Under the pieces are notes generated by a model. That model worked only from the letters and a program-made list of their open reading frames with translations, did no database searches and was not told where the DNA came from. 57,903 bases of DNA from Opitutales bacterium (lineage in GTDB: Bacteria; Verrucomicrobiota; Verrucomicrobiia; Opitutales; UBA2987), in the NCBI GenBank assembly GCA_021772515.1, contig JAJFLU010000046.1, positions 1 through 57,903 of the forward strand. The letters run 5' to 3'. Position numbers and translations under genes: made by a program. Each line of letters starts with the position of its first letter. Position 1 is the first letter of the stretch. Below, piece by piece: positions 35,178 through 44,017 of this stretch.

Positions 35178-35789
35178 CTATTTGAACAGATTTCGGCTAC
35201 AAATAAATTTATAAACTTTTTTTGGCAAAAACAAGCTGAAGTGTCGACCTTTTTCCGCCCGTTCCCGAATTTCTGTCGAACTGATCTCGCAGACATGCCC
35301 CTCGACTTGGTGGAGACGCAATCCCGGAATGCCCGGCTCCTCAAAAGCCCACCCCGGCCTCCGAACGCAGGCAAATTCGACCAAAGTCACCAATTCTTCT
35401 ATTTCGCGCCACCGCGCCAGCCCCGGCAATTGATCCGTCCCAATGATCCAGAACAGCCCCTGACCCTGAAATTGCCCCACCAGTTCTCGAACCGTATCGA
35501 TCGTGAAACTCGGACCCTCCGACTCCAACTCCAACTCCAACTCCAAAACCCCGAACCGCTTGTCCCCATCGATAGCCAATTCCAGCATGGCCCTGCGCTC
35601 AGAAGGCCCGGCCACAGGAGGATCAGCCTTAAAAGGATTGGCGCTCGTGGGAACAAAATAGACTCGATCCAGACCCAAAGCCTCCAAAACATCCTGAGCT
35701 TTTATTAAATGCCCAAGATGAACGGGATCGAAAGTTCCGCCTAAAAACCCGATATTTAACCCCTGCTCTGCCAAATCTCCTTCAATCAC
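35178..35789 (-). CDS. nadD: Nicotinate-mononucleotide adenylyltransferase
   Basis: The NadD core begins LNIGFLGGTFDPVHLGHL with the HxGH nucleotidyl-transfer motif. It ends with ISSTEIRER, the ISxTxxR motif that binds ATP phosphate. The enzyme forms nicotinic acid adenine dinucleotide in NAD synthesis. The start is uncertain: no ATG lies just before the core. I chose GTG at 35787-35789 (203 residues); a TTG at 35774 is possible, and an ATG at 35900 would add an unlikely 37 residues. LELELELES in the middle comes from a six-base repeat. Confidence 0.88.
   Translation of the reverse strand: MIEGDLAEQGLNIGFLGGTFDPVHLGHLIKAQDVLEALGLDRVYFVPTSANPFKADPPVAGPSERRAMLELAIDGDKRFGVLELELELESEGPSFTIDTVRELVGQFQGQGLFWIIGTDQLPGLARWREIEELVTLVEFACVRRPGWAFEEPGIPGLRLHQVEGHVCEISSTEIRERAEKGRHFSLFLPKKVYKFICSRNLFK
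35523..35546 (-). repeat. Hexanucleotide repeat (CTCCAA)x4 inside nadD
   Basis: Four perfect CTCCAA copies on the plus strand encode alternating Leu-Glu in NadD, in a segment that in other NadD proteins reads as one D-L-E-L strand before a GGPSYT turn. Changes in copy number keep the frame, so they alter only the length of a surface strand. Confidence 0.7.
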
Positions 35790-35936
35790 TAAACAGAATA
35801 TCAACGCCACCGGACCCACTTGAGGCAACCAAAAACAGCAAACCAAATCGCAATTCGGAAAACCCGATTCCTCATTTAGCTTGCCAACCCCAACCCTCAA
35901 GCAAAATAAGAAAGCAGATTCAATACCCCATTAATT

Positions 35937-36539
35937 ATGCCTCAGGAAAGCCTCTCAGCAATACTCAATCGCCTCGCCCTTCACTCCGAAAAAGGCGATC
36001 TCTCCCTCGATGATCTCATCCGACAGGTCGGCGACAAGGGTTATGGAATACTCCTCGTGCTGCTCGCTCTTCCCAGCGCCATACCAGTCCCCGCAGCCGG
36101 ATATAGCACCCCCTTTGGCATCCTCTTGGCCATTTTGGGCCTTCAGATGCTTTTGGGAAGAAAAACCCTCTGGCTGCCGAAATGGGCCAAATCGAAAACA
36201 ATCAAAAGCGCCTTTGCAGTTAAAATGTTTCGAACCGCCCACAAAGTTTTTCACTTTATAGAGCGCTTTGTTCAGCCACGCCTCTCCTGGATCGCGGGCC
36301 CCTGGGGGATCCCCCTTATGGGCCTACTCGTCATCCTCATGGCAGCGCTCATGATCCTCCCCATCCCATTGACAAATACCGCCCCCGCCGCAGTCATCTT
36401 TCTCATAGGCACCGGTCTGACGGAGGACGACGGCCTCATCGCCGCAGGAGCCTGCCTGGCAGGGATTCTCGCCCTACTCTTCTACGCCTACCTCCTCATC
36501 TTCGCATTCAACCTCGGCTCAAGCATCCTCAATTCATAA
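35937..36539 (+). CDS. ExoD-like membrane protein
   Basis: This 200-residue protein has four or five hydrophobic segments. It shows the ExoD signature: a short N-terminal helix (LSLDDLIRQVGDKGYGILLV), then ALPSAIPVPAAGYSTPFGI and LGRKTLWLPKW, then two long helices at the end. ExoD proteins influence exopolysaccharide production in rhizobia, by an unknown mechanism. It is the last chromosomal protein gene before the island. Confidence 0.82.
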   Translation: MPQESLSAILNRLALHSEKGDLSLDDLIRQVGDKGYGILLVLLALPSAIPVPAAGYSTPFGILLAILGLQMLLGRKTLWLPKWAKSKTIKSAFAVKMFRTAHKVFHFIERFVQPRLSWIAGPWGIPLMGLLVILMAALMILPIPLTNTAPAAVIFLIGTGLTEDDGLIAAGACLAGILALLFYAYLLIFAFNLGSSILNS

Positions 36540-36655
36540 AATCTCCCTCCAATCTGGCAAAAGGTCTCTTCAAAGCGAAAACAGAAAAAAAGTTGCCAGA
36601 CAGAACCCCGGAGCAGTAAATTTCCCGACCAACATCCAAAAAACTCCCAAGCCAT

Positions 36656-36696
36656 GCCCGGGTGGCGGAATGGTAGACGCTGCGGACTTAAAATCC
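36656..36696 (+). tRNA. tRNA-Leu(UAA), 5' fragment interrupted at the island boundary
   Basis: The 41 bases from GCCCGGGTGGCGGAATGG through the anticodon loop CTTAAAA and TCC match positions 1-41 of a bacterial tRNA-Leu(UAA). The expected next G-T-T and the rest of the tRNA are missing; unrelated AT-rich sequence starts at 36697. The 3' half, if kept, lies beyond the window. The sharp stop inside the anticodon stem, 67 bases before an integrase gene, fits a tyrosine-recombinase insertion. Confidence 0.8.
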
Positions 36697-36763
36697 ACAT
36701 TTATGCCTTATTTTAAAGCAATGTATTGACATTACCCTAAAATAACCCTACTGCTAGAGGATA

Positions 36764-37999
36764 ATGGCAAGGCAAGCGAAACCAATCAGTGGTGTGGTTG
36801 AAAGCGTAGGGAAAATACGTCCTTATAAGAATCGCTATCGTTTCTATTTTAAGGAATCCGGTCAAATCCGAGAGAGAGCGCTTAAAGATAAAATAGAACT
36901 TGAGAGAACCAGACAGCTCCTCATCCGAAAAATGGCTGCGGAGAGTGCCGGATTATCAAATCAAGTCACCTGGCTGAGTGCGGAGCAAATCAAACAGGCA
37001 GAAATAGTTTTCCAGAAGCTGGCAAACAAAGGCTGGCTCGACCTCAATGATAGCAGGACTGCATCTCAGCTTGTTGAGGCAGTTGACTGGTTTCTCGACA
37101 ATTACAGGGAAGTCGAGAACAAGCCTTTCATCATAGATTGCTACGAATTCTTTATCCGCAAGCAGGAAGAGAGCGGTCTCTCTCCACAAACCCTCAGAGA
37201 TTACAAACGATTCGTCAGAAGATTCGCTGAAAAATACAAAGACAGAAGGGTTGATGAGATTAACGGCCAAGAAAATCGCTCTTGGATTAATTCCTACAAG
37301 AGCAATGCCGCAAGATTTAATTGCTACGGATACCTCTACGCTTTCTGGAATTTCTGTTGTGGTAAGGACAACGCTTATGCCGAAGAACCTTGGCTTGTCC
37401 GAAATCCAATAAATTTCAAAAAACCACATAGGACAACAAATGACATCGAAAGCTACACGTTTTCAGAGATTAAGAAGCTCATAAAGAGGGCTAATGAAAT
37501 TGGACTTTTAGGCTACGTGATTTTCAGACTGTTTTCAATGATTAGGTATGATGAGCATCTTAGGTTCGTTAAATTGGCTGGCACTGAAATAAAAGACAAT
37601 CGATTCATAAATTTTGAAAACAAAACCATCCATCTTAATAGCAGGGTTTATCTCAAACGTAATCAAACAGAACATAGGGGAAGACATCTAAAAATCCATC
37701 CAGTATTTCGGGCATGGCTTGACTATTTTATCAAGAATGGAATTGGTATTGGATATGTGAGAACCCTTGATGAGAATGTGAGGAGAGTAATTATTAAGTC
37801 AGGCACGAACCACTATCGCCATACAGCAATTACAATGCACTACAAAAGGTTTCAGAGAATTGATGAAACAGCCACACAAGCCGGAACATCAGATGGAATA
37901 ATTAGGAAAGATTACTTGAACGTAAATATCCAGAGGGCTGACGCGATTGATTTTTATCGACTAACTCCTGAAAAAGCGATAGCACTAAATCTCATCTAA
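36764..37999 (+). CDS. Tyrosine recombinase/integrase
   Basis: This 411-residue protein has an N-terminal arm-binding region, a core-binding SAM-like domain (about 110-215, LSPQTLRDYKRFVRRFAEKY) and a catalytic domain. Visible catalytic residues are the first Arg in SMIRYDEHLRF, the second in NHYRHTAIT (asparagine in place of the usual first His of HxxR), and the nucleophile Tyr in GIIRKDYLN. The N-x-x-R-H variation occurs in integrases of Verrucomicrobiota and Planctomycetota, from family knowledge. A GAGG sits just before the ATG. It is the likely enzyme of island entry. Confidence 0.88.
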   Translation: MARQAKPISGVVESVGKIRPYKNRYRFYFKESGQIRERALKDKIELERTRQLLIRKMAAESAGLSNQVTWLSAEQIKQAEIVFQKLANKGWLDLNDSRTASQLVEAVDWFLDNYREVENKPFIIDCYEFFIRKQEESGLSPQTLRDYKRFVRRFAEKYKDRRVDEINGQENRSWINSYKSNAARFNCYGYLYAFWNFCCGKDNAYAEEPWLVRNPINFKKPHRTTNDIESYTFSEIKKLIKRANEIGLLGYVIFRLFSMIRYDEHLRFVKLAGTEIKDNRFINFENKTIHLNSRVYLKRNQTEHRGRHLKIHPVFRAWLDYFIKNGIGIGYVRTLDENVRRVIIKSGTNHYRHTAITMHYKRFQRIDETATQAGTSDGIIRKDYLNVNIQRADAIDFYRLTPEKAIALNLI

Positions 38000-38021
38000 A
38001 TCTTTAAGAATTAATTCAATT

Positions 38022-40304
38022 ATGCTTAAGAAAATCATATCTATAAAAAATGTAGGAAAATTTCTTTCTTATAAAGCTGTGGGTGATGTAGAACTTCGTA
38101 GGTTAAATTTGATCTATGGGGAAAACGCCAGGGGGAAAACAACACTTTGTGACATCTATCGATCATTACGAACTGGTGATAGTCAATATATTATGGGAAG
38201 ATCGTCTTTGGGTAAAAATAACGATTCAGAAATTTTAATTAGACTTGAATCCCGTAACGCAACATTTAAAGATCAAAAATGGGATGAAGCCTATCCAGAT
38301 ATCGAGATTTTTGATTCAACTTTTATTCATGAAAATGTATACGCAGGTGACTCTATTGATCATACACATAAAAAAAATTTATATCAGATCATCGTTGGGC
38401 AGGAAGGTGTAAAGCTTGCGACTGAAATAAGTGTTTTAGATACAAAAATTAGGGAACATAATAGTGAATTAGCTTTAAAGAAAGCGAATTTGCAGAAATT
38501 CGTTTCGACTGGTTTTTCTTTCGATAACTTCGTTTCATTAAAACAAGAAGACAACCTAGCAGAGAAACTTAAGCTTAAGACTACTGAATTTGAGTCTTTA
38601 AATAATAGTAGTGAAATTCTAAGCAAAGCGCAGCTTAAGAGAATTTCAGTTTCAGATATTCCAGAAAATTTCATTTCAATTCTTGGAAAGGAATTAGATG
38701 ATATATCCTCAGATGTAGAGTCGCATATTCGGCAACACATCTCCGAAGAGACCAATAATGCCACTGAGGATTGGCTTTCTCAAGGTGTTTCTTATATTAA
38801 GGACGATTCGTGTCCGTTTTGTAATCTATCAATCAAGTCAAATGAGCTTGTAGAATATTATAAGAAATACTTTGGAGAGTCTTACGCAGCTCTGAGTGAT
38901 GATGTTTCAGATTTGCAAGGAGAAATAAAAGCGTTTATTACAGATTTAATCGAACTAAAGTTCCTGAATACTATTAACGAAAACGACATACTTACCAAAT
39001 TTTGGAATAAATATGAGTCATTTAATATTCCTGATCTCAATTTAGAACAGTTAATTGAGAGGATGAAAAGCCTGCAATCCTGTATGGATGATCTTACCAA
39101 TAAGAAACAAATATCTCTCCTGGAGCGAATATCACCTGGCGAAGACTACTCTAATGTCTTAACAGCTTACGAAGAAATAAAATTAGAAGTAAGTTTGTAT
39201 AATCAGGCTGTAACCACAGCAAACGAACTTATCTCCTCAAGAAAGGATACGACGAAAGGTGGAAATCTTGAAACTGTCAATGCAGAGCTAATTAGACTTA
39301 TTGCAATTAAAGAGCGTTTCGAAGACGCAACAGACAAACTGTGTTTAGAATATAACAGTGCGACACAACACAAGAAAAAGCTTGATTCACAGAAAAAGAC
39401 TGCTAAAGAAAAATTGGATAAATACAGTAGTAAAATAATTAGTAAATTTGAGTTACGCATTAATCAATTACTTAAAAACTTTGGAACTAGCTTTAGAATC
39501 GGTGAAACAAACAGGCGCTATATAGGAGGAACACCAAGCACTACTTTTCAAGTGATAATCAATGATGTTCCTGTAACACTCGGAAATAGCTCTACTTCTA
39601 TAAGTCAACCTTGCTTTCGAAATACTTTAAGTGCAGGAGATAAAAGCACTTTGGCATTAGCGTTCTTTATTACTCAATTAGAACTTGATCCGAATCTTGA
39701 TCAGAAGATTGTAATTCTTGATGATCCGTTTACTAGCCAAGACAGATCGCGAAGAACATACACACAGCAATTAATCTGTAAAGTGGCGGAAAAAAGTAAG
39801 CAAACGATAGTGCTATCCCATGAGCCAAGATTCTTGCGGTTGCTCTGGAATACAACTCCAAATGCTGAAATAAAGACCCTTCAATTATGTCGACTTGGAA
39901 AAGAAAATACTGCAATAACCTGCTGGAATATTCAAGATGAGACAAGCCGTGAATACTTTCAGAATTACGCTCTATTGACTACATTCGCTAATGAAGGGAC
40001 TGGAGACAGCCGACATGTTGCACTTGCTATCCGTCCAGTCTTAGAGGAGTATCTACGATTTAGACTTCCTTTCCAATTTGAGGAAGACGAGTGGTTAGGA
40101 GATTTTATTTCGAAGATACGCAATGCAGAAGCTAATGATCTTTTGTTTGCGGCTCAGGAATTATTAGATGAATTGGAAGGTATTAATGATTTTTCAAAAA
40201 AATTTCATCATAGTAGTAATCCTGATGCAGATAACGAAATAATTGATGACACTGAATTACAAGCATATGTTCAAAGAACACTGGATGTAATTGGTGGTTT
40301 TTAG
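38022..40304 (+). CDS. AAA_13-type ATPase with zinc-hook motif (RloC/PrrC-like)
   Basis: This 760-residue SMC/Rad50-like protein has Walker A GENARGKTT near residue 34, a long coiled coil interrupted by CPFC at residues 264-267 (a zinc-hook-type CxxC), a second coiled coil, the signature LSAGDKSTLALAFF, and Walker B IVILDDPFTS. Members include the anticodon nucleases PrrC and RloC, which are held inactive until phage attack. I cannot identify a clear nuclease triad in the C-terminal 160 residues, which instead show IRPVLEEYLRFRLP. An antiphage role is therefore possible but unproved. It is 22 bases behind the integrase. Confidence 0.8.
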   Translation: MLKKIISIKNVGKFLSYKAVGDVELRRLNLIYGENARGKTTLCDIYRSLRTGDSQYIMGRSSLGKNNDSEILIRLESRNATFKDQKWDEAYPDIEIFDSTFIHENVYAGDSIDHTHKKNLYQIIVGQEGVKLATEISVLDTKIREHNSELALKKANLQKFVSTGFSFDNFVSLKQEDNLAEKLKLKTTEFESLNNSSEILSKAQLKRISVSDIPENFISILGKELDDISSDVESHIRQHISEETNNATEDWLSQGVSYIKDDSCPFCNLSIKSNELVEYYKKYFGESYAALSDDVSDLQGEIKAFITDLIELKFLNTINENDILTKFWNKYESFNIPDLNLEQLIERMKSLQSCMDDLTNKKQISLLERISPGEDYSNVLTAYEEIKLEVSLYNQAVTTANELISSRKDTTKGGNLETVNAELIRLIAIKERFEDATDKLCLEYNSATQHKKKLDSQKKTAKEKLDKYSSKIISKFELRINQLLKNFGTSFRIGETNRRYIGGTPSTTFQVIINDVPVTLGNSSTSISQPCFRNTLSAGDKSTLALAFFITQLELDPNLDQKIVILDDPFTSQDRSRRTYTQQLICKVAEKSKQTIVLSHEPRFLRLLWNTTPNAEIKTLQLCRLGKENTAITCWNIQDETSREYFQNYALLTTFANEGTGDSRHVALAIRPVLEEYLRFRLPFQFEEDEWLGDFISKIRNAEANDLLFAAQELLDELEGINDFSKKFHHSSNPDADNEIIDDTELQAYVQRTLDVIGGF

Positions 40305-40468
40305 ACTATGTTACATATGATATGACTACATTCAACACACTACTTTTTGAACTAGAAAATGAGTTAATTCTGAACTGAGGATTTCATAGTATTCGACACA
40401 GAATACTTATTATCAATAATTACGTGATATAAGTTTTAAACCAATTACAGAATACTAAGATTAAAAGA

Positions 40469-42316
40469 GTGAAAAAAGAAGTTCAACATCAAGGTAGCTT
40501 AGATTACCTAGCTACGAAACTGCGAACAATTAATACAATTGTCATAAGCTTTTTTCTTCTAATTACACTTATTCTTATTATCATTTATATGTTTAAGGTA
40601 ATTTTTGATGATTCATATTTAGTTGGCGGATTTGAAGTCTCCCCTAAGTTGACTGATCATGGATATACCTCCAATGTCATTTCGCAAAAACTGATAGATC
40701 AGATGCATCTTATAAGCAAAAATGCCGATGGATTTGCTTTTCCTTTTCGGTTTGGAATATTAGAAAACACTTATAAAGAGCAAATTCATTTTTCTACAAA
40801 ATTTAAATTGATCGAATCCCTGCCAGGCTATTTAAGAAGAATTACTAGTTCTAGTAACACGTCAATCACAGGAGAGTTAACTACCGATAATAGTAATTTA
40901 TATATAACAGTTCGACTTCACCATGAAATTACGCATAAAAAGTTAAAGAAAAAATCTATCGCAATTTCTACATTCAGCGCCCCCCTAGACGACTTGGATT
41001 CAGCATTATATGAAAGTGCTGAGTTCATTCTTTACTATCTAAGTCCGATTACAGTCGCGATAAAGCGTTTCAAAAATAATGACAAAGAAGGCGGATATGA
41101 CGCGCTAGAATACTGTGTAAAACATTGCTCGGAAAATTATCACTATAACGCGTTGAAATGGTGGGCAGGTTATCTCCTACAGGATTTCCGTTTAGGGGAA
41201 GCAAACGAGAAACTCCATGACTTAATTAAAATTAGGCCTAACGATCCATTTTCATATTTAGCAAGATGTATTATACTAATCAACAGAGATCGTTATAATG
41301 ATGCTTTAAATAAAATAGAGCAAGCCGCAGACTTAGACCCAACAAATCCTTTCGTATATTTTATTTGGGGTTCAATATTTAACTACCAAGGGATGTATAC
41401 CGAAGCTGAAGAAAAATACAGAAAGGCGATCAGTCTTGAAACGGAGTATCCTTTCTTATATATGGGCTTAGGTTTTGTATTGGAAGCAAAGGGATCGAAT
41501 GATAAAGCGTTATCAGCTTACGAACATGCTCTTACTCTCGATTCAAAATATTCGCCTGCATATGCTGCAATTGGAAATTTAAAATATAAAGATGGTAGAC
41601 TATACGATGCCTGCGACTATTATCGAATGGCGATAGAACATTCTATAAATCCAGCCGATATTGTAAACGACTATGGAAACGCTCTATTTAATCTAGGCAA
41701 ATTTTACGAAGCTTCTACAATGTATAATAAGTCCATTTCCCTAGCTCCGAATTTATCAGCCCCTTATATTAATCTCGCTAAAGTTGAGCTCGTCAACAAT
41801 AATCTCGATGAAGCAAGAGCTATGTTGGAACAAGCTCTCAATACAGATGTTGATGACACCGACAGAGCTGCGATAAATGCTAGTTTTGGTGCAATTTTTT
41901 TATTCGATGGTCAACTTGAGAAAGCTAAGGTCAAGTTTGAGCAGGCAAAAGACATTAACCCTGATTACGTTGCTTCTTATTATTTTTATGGGATATTACT
42001 ACGGGAGCAGGATGATATCAACGGATACGAGAAAGAGATTCAGAAAGCGATTTCATTAGAACCGAGTAATCCATTTGGATATTATCTCTTGGCACATGCT
42101 TTTGAACTACAAGGGGAAAATGAAGCTGCAAAATACAAATACCTTCAGGTAGTTGAATTGCACCCTGAAGGACTGCTAGCGCAAGCAGCGAAAGAAGCCA
42201 TCGAAAATCTAGAAAAACGGGGAAATCGACCTGTCAAGTTTCGCATATCTAAGCTTTCGTCTATTCTGTTCGGTGGTGGCAAACATAATAAACGTAAAAA
42301 AATCTTTTTCTTTTGA
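40469..42316 (+). CDS. Membrane-anchored TPR-repeat protein
   Basis: This 615-residue protein begins with GTG. It has one N-terminal membrane helix (about 23-47, IVISFFLLITLILIIIYMF), a beta-rich region to about 170, and then roughly ten TPR repeats (about 230-590). Repeats show the W-x-x-L-G-Y/A-x-Y-A-F-A-x-P pattern, for example GSNDKALSAYEHALTLDSKY. TPR arrays bind other proteins. It has no known enzyme domain. It is more AT-rich than the chromosome and convergent with the cluster at 42,336-50,762. Its partner is unknown. Confidence 0.8.
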   Translation: MKKEVQHQGSLDYLATKLRTINTIVISFFLLITLILIIIYMFKVIFDDSYLVGGFEVSPKLTDHGYTSNVISQKLIDQMHLISKNADGFAFPFRFGILENTYKEQIHFSTKFKLIESLPGYLRRITSSSNTSITGELTTDNSNLYITVRLHHEITHKKLKKKSIAISTFSAPLDDLDSALYESAEFILYYLSPITVAIKRFKNNDKEGGYDALEYCVKHCSENYHYNALKWWAGYLLQDFRLGEANEKLHDLIKIRPNDPFSYLARCIILINRDRYNDALNKIEQAADLDPTNPFVYFIWGSIFNYQGMYTEAEEKYRKAISLETEYPFLYMGLGFVLEAKGSNDKALSAYEHALTLDSKYSPAYAAIGNLKYKDGRLYDACDYYRMAIEHSINPADIVNDYGNALFNLGKFYEASTMYNKSISLAPNLSAPYINLAKVELVNNNLDEARAMLEQALNTDVDDTDRAAINASFGAIFLFDGQLEKAKVKFEQAKDINPDYVASYYFYGILLREQDDINGYEKEIQKAISLEPSNPFGYYLLAHAFELQGENEAAKYKYLQVVELHPEGLLAQAAKEAIENLEKRGNRPVKFRISKLSSILFGGGKHNKRKKIFFF

Positions 42317-42335
42317 TCCTATCACGTTTAAATAT

Positions 42336-42590
42336 TTATCTCCGACTGACATTCTTGCCTATCTCTACTTCGTGGTTCTGCAAATCTTCTTTCAAGGCCA
42401 TTAACTGTTTCACTTCGTATTCTCTATTTAACATACACCCTGCAACATAACCAATACCACTTACAGTAGTTAGGATGTAGTTGGTCTGATCGCCTAATAC
42501 GCTTGCTATTCCGACAATTAAAGAACCGTATCTTAAGCCATTTCCTCCAATATCGGACACAAGTGCTTTTAATAAATCGCTTTTATCCAT
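42336..42590 (-). CDS. Small hypothetical protein, 84 residues, possibly membrane-associated
   Basis: I do not recognise this protein. A central stretch (YGSLIVGIASVLGDQTNYIL and TVSGIGYVAGCML) is hydrophobic enough for one or two membrane segments, and the ends are charged. It is the last gene of the leftward cluster, 36 bases after its neighbour. Confidence 0.5.
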   Translation of the reverse strand: MDKSDLLKALVSDIGGNGLRYGSLIVGIASVLGDQTNYILTTVSGIGYVAGCMLNREYEVKQLMALKEDLQNHEVEIGKNVSRR

Positions 42591-42626
42591 ATTAAAGACG
42601 TCTATTAAGAGTATAAAAACTTTACG

Positions 42627-43034
42627 CTATTTAGACAATAAAGACCGTCTAAATTTGGGCTTTCTATTGCGATCAATTTTCTTGAGCTGTAGAGGTATTC
42701 GAGATTTTGCTTCTACCCTTCCAGATTCAATAATATTCATTACATCTTCAGGTTTAAACAATTTCCTTTGTTTACCACTCCCTGCATTTAAATCCTTATA
42801 CCAATGAATGTATTTGTTCTTTGCTAGAAATTCTATCTGGTCAGAAGAGTATGGGATAAGTTCTGAAAGCTCATATTTATCTAAAAATGGTTTATTCAAA
42901 AGCAAGTTAACTCTACTACTTTGTAGTTTTTCAATAGCATTAAAGCGTTTGAAAACAGCCTCAACGATTGGGTTGAGTTCATCATCACTCTCACCATCTG
43001 CTACTTGAAGCGATGAATCTCTCTGCAAGCTCAT
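42627..43034 (-). CDS. Small hypothetical protein with MerR/excisionase-like helix-turn-helix
   Basis: This 135-residue protein is basic at its C-terminus. Residues about 52-98 (YELSELIPYSSDQIEFLAK, then KYIHWYKDL and KLFKPEDVMNII) look like a MerR- or excisionase-type winged helix in which a short wing ends in an F-x-x-E-D-V recognition turn. It may bind DNA or regulate the cluster. It has a short acidic N-terminus and no membrane segment. The assignment is from pattern only. Confidence 0.5.
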   Translation of the reverse strand: MSLQRDSSLQVADGESDDELNPIVEAVFKRFNAIEKLQSSRVNLLLNKPFLDKYELSELIPYSSDQIEFLAKNKYIHWYKDLNAGSGKQRKLFKPEDVMNIIESGRVEAKSRIPLQLKKIDRNRKPKFRRSLLSK

Positions 43035-43050
43035 TTCTCTGCCCTATATT

Positions 43051-43296
43051 TTATGGAAGATCAGAAAACGGAAATGGTATGTCGTCAGATTTGTAAGTGA
43101 GGAATTCGACAATCTGGTTCATATACTCTCCAAGTTTTTCTCCAAGATGACCGATGGTGTAATTCGGTCTACTCCTCACCCACTCGAATATGAATTGAAA
43201 TATTGCCAAAGAAATCACCACGATTTCAATTACCCTGAAAATCCCGGCAAATATTGCCATCAATAACAGTCTTATCCATCTATTGTTTGAATACAT
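43051..43296 (-). CDS. DUF4389-like small membrane protein
   Basis: From the ATG at 43294-43296, just after a strong AGGAG, the protein has 81 residues. It contains two hydrophobic segments in the first 45 residues (RLLLMAIFAGIFRVIEIV and ISLAIFQFIFEWV). It ends with YMNQIVEFLTYKSDDIPFPF, the closing signature of DUF4389 (a Y-x-x-x-x-x-F-L-x-Y-x-S/T-D-x-x-P-F-P-F). DUF4389 function is unknown. An upstream ATG at 43341 would add 15 residues but lacks such a ribosome site. It is 10 bases downstream of the VWA gene, and could anchor the chaperone module to the membrane. Confidence 0.78.
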   Translation of the reverse strand: MYSNNRWIRLLLMAIFAGIFRVIEIVVISLAIFQFIFEWVRSRPNYTIGHLGEKLGEYMNQIVEFLTYKSDDIPFPFSDLP

Positions 43297-43306
43297 TTTT
43301 TCTCCT

Positions 43307-43996
43307 TCATTTTCTAATTTCCCGTATTGCAAGAGTCTCAAATTTCTTCACCAACTCAGGAACCGATTCAATAAACCAATACCTCAATTCCCCATTAATT
43401 ACCGAAGCCATCTGCTTGAGGTCTTTTTCGTTAACTTCGTTGCGGCTTCCTCCAATCCCTATAATGTCAATTTGAATGCCCTGTGCTTTGAGTCTTTTCG
43501 CAACTCCTACTGGATCGGGACCATCGGTGCTATCTCCATCCGTAAGAAGAAGTATTCTAGGATATTTATAATTTTGAATTCTGGTGATTTCACTTCCGGC
43601 TTTTTTAAGCCCGTCTCCAATATTGGTAGCACCTGAAATTGATAGACTTTCAATCCGAGATTCTAGCGTCATCACATCTGCTCTTACTGGCAATGGATGA
43701 GATACAACCTTTGCCCAACTGCCGAACTTGACGAGACCGACACTTGCGCTTGACTCAACCTCTAAAAGACGCGTTAGAAAATGTTTGGATGCTGTCTTAG
43801 CACCATCCAATCGCGATGGTTTGTAGTCGCCCATACCCATACTCCCACTAACATCAATTACAAGTATATTGACCGATGAAGCTGGACAGACATGGATTTT
43901 GGGTTTTGCCGACCTGACACTTTTTACGACAGGTGGGCGATCTGGAGTATTCCGCCAATCTTGAATGTTTTTTATTAATGAAGCTATTCCTATCAT
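43307..43996 (-). CDS. Von Willebrand factor A domain protein
   Basis: This 229-residue protein is essentially one VWA domain. The metal-ion-dependent adhesion site is complete: DVSGSMG gives D-x-S-x-S, then a Thr in SGATNIGDGL, then Asp in LLTDGDSTDG. VWA domains bind partner proteins through Mg2+. No signal peptide or membrane helix is present, so it is cytoplasmic. It follows the Hsp70-like gene by 21 bases in the same direction. Its short basic N-terminus is unique. It could select clients or link the chaperone to a partner. Confidence 0.85.
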   Translation of the reverse strand: MIGIASLIKNIQDWRNTPDRPPVVKSVRSAKPKIHVCPASSVNILVIDVSGSMGMGDYKPSRLDGAKTASKHFLTRLLEVESSASVGLVKFGSWAKVVSHPLPVRADVMTLESRIESLSISGATNIGDGLKKAGSEITRIQNYKYPRILLLTDGDSTDGPDPVGVAKRLKAQGIQIDIIGIGGSRNEVNEKDLKQMASVINGELRYWFIESVPELVKKFETLAIREIRK

Positions 43997-44017
43997 AGTT
44001 ACCTAAATTTTTGTAAG

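Noticed and set aside
36726..36754. Promoter for the integrase beginning TTGACA
   Set aside because: The -35 is perfect but no acceptable -10 lies at 16-18 bases; the best TAAAAT is only 6 bases away.
36697..36763. Group I intron splitting tRNA-Leu(UAA)
   Set aside because: Known introns in this tRNA sit within the anticodon loop. Here the loop is whole, the break is in the stem, and no 3' half or intron core follows before the integrase.
38022..40304. A proven anticodon nuclease
   Set aside because: The ATPase and zinc hook match, but I could not identify the nuclease catalytic residues at the C-terminus.
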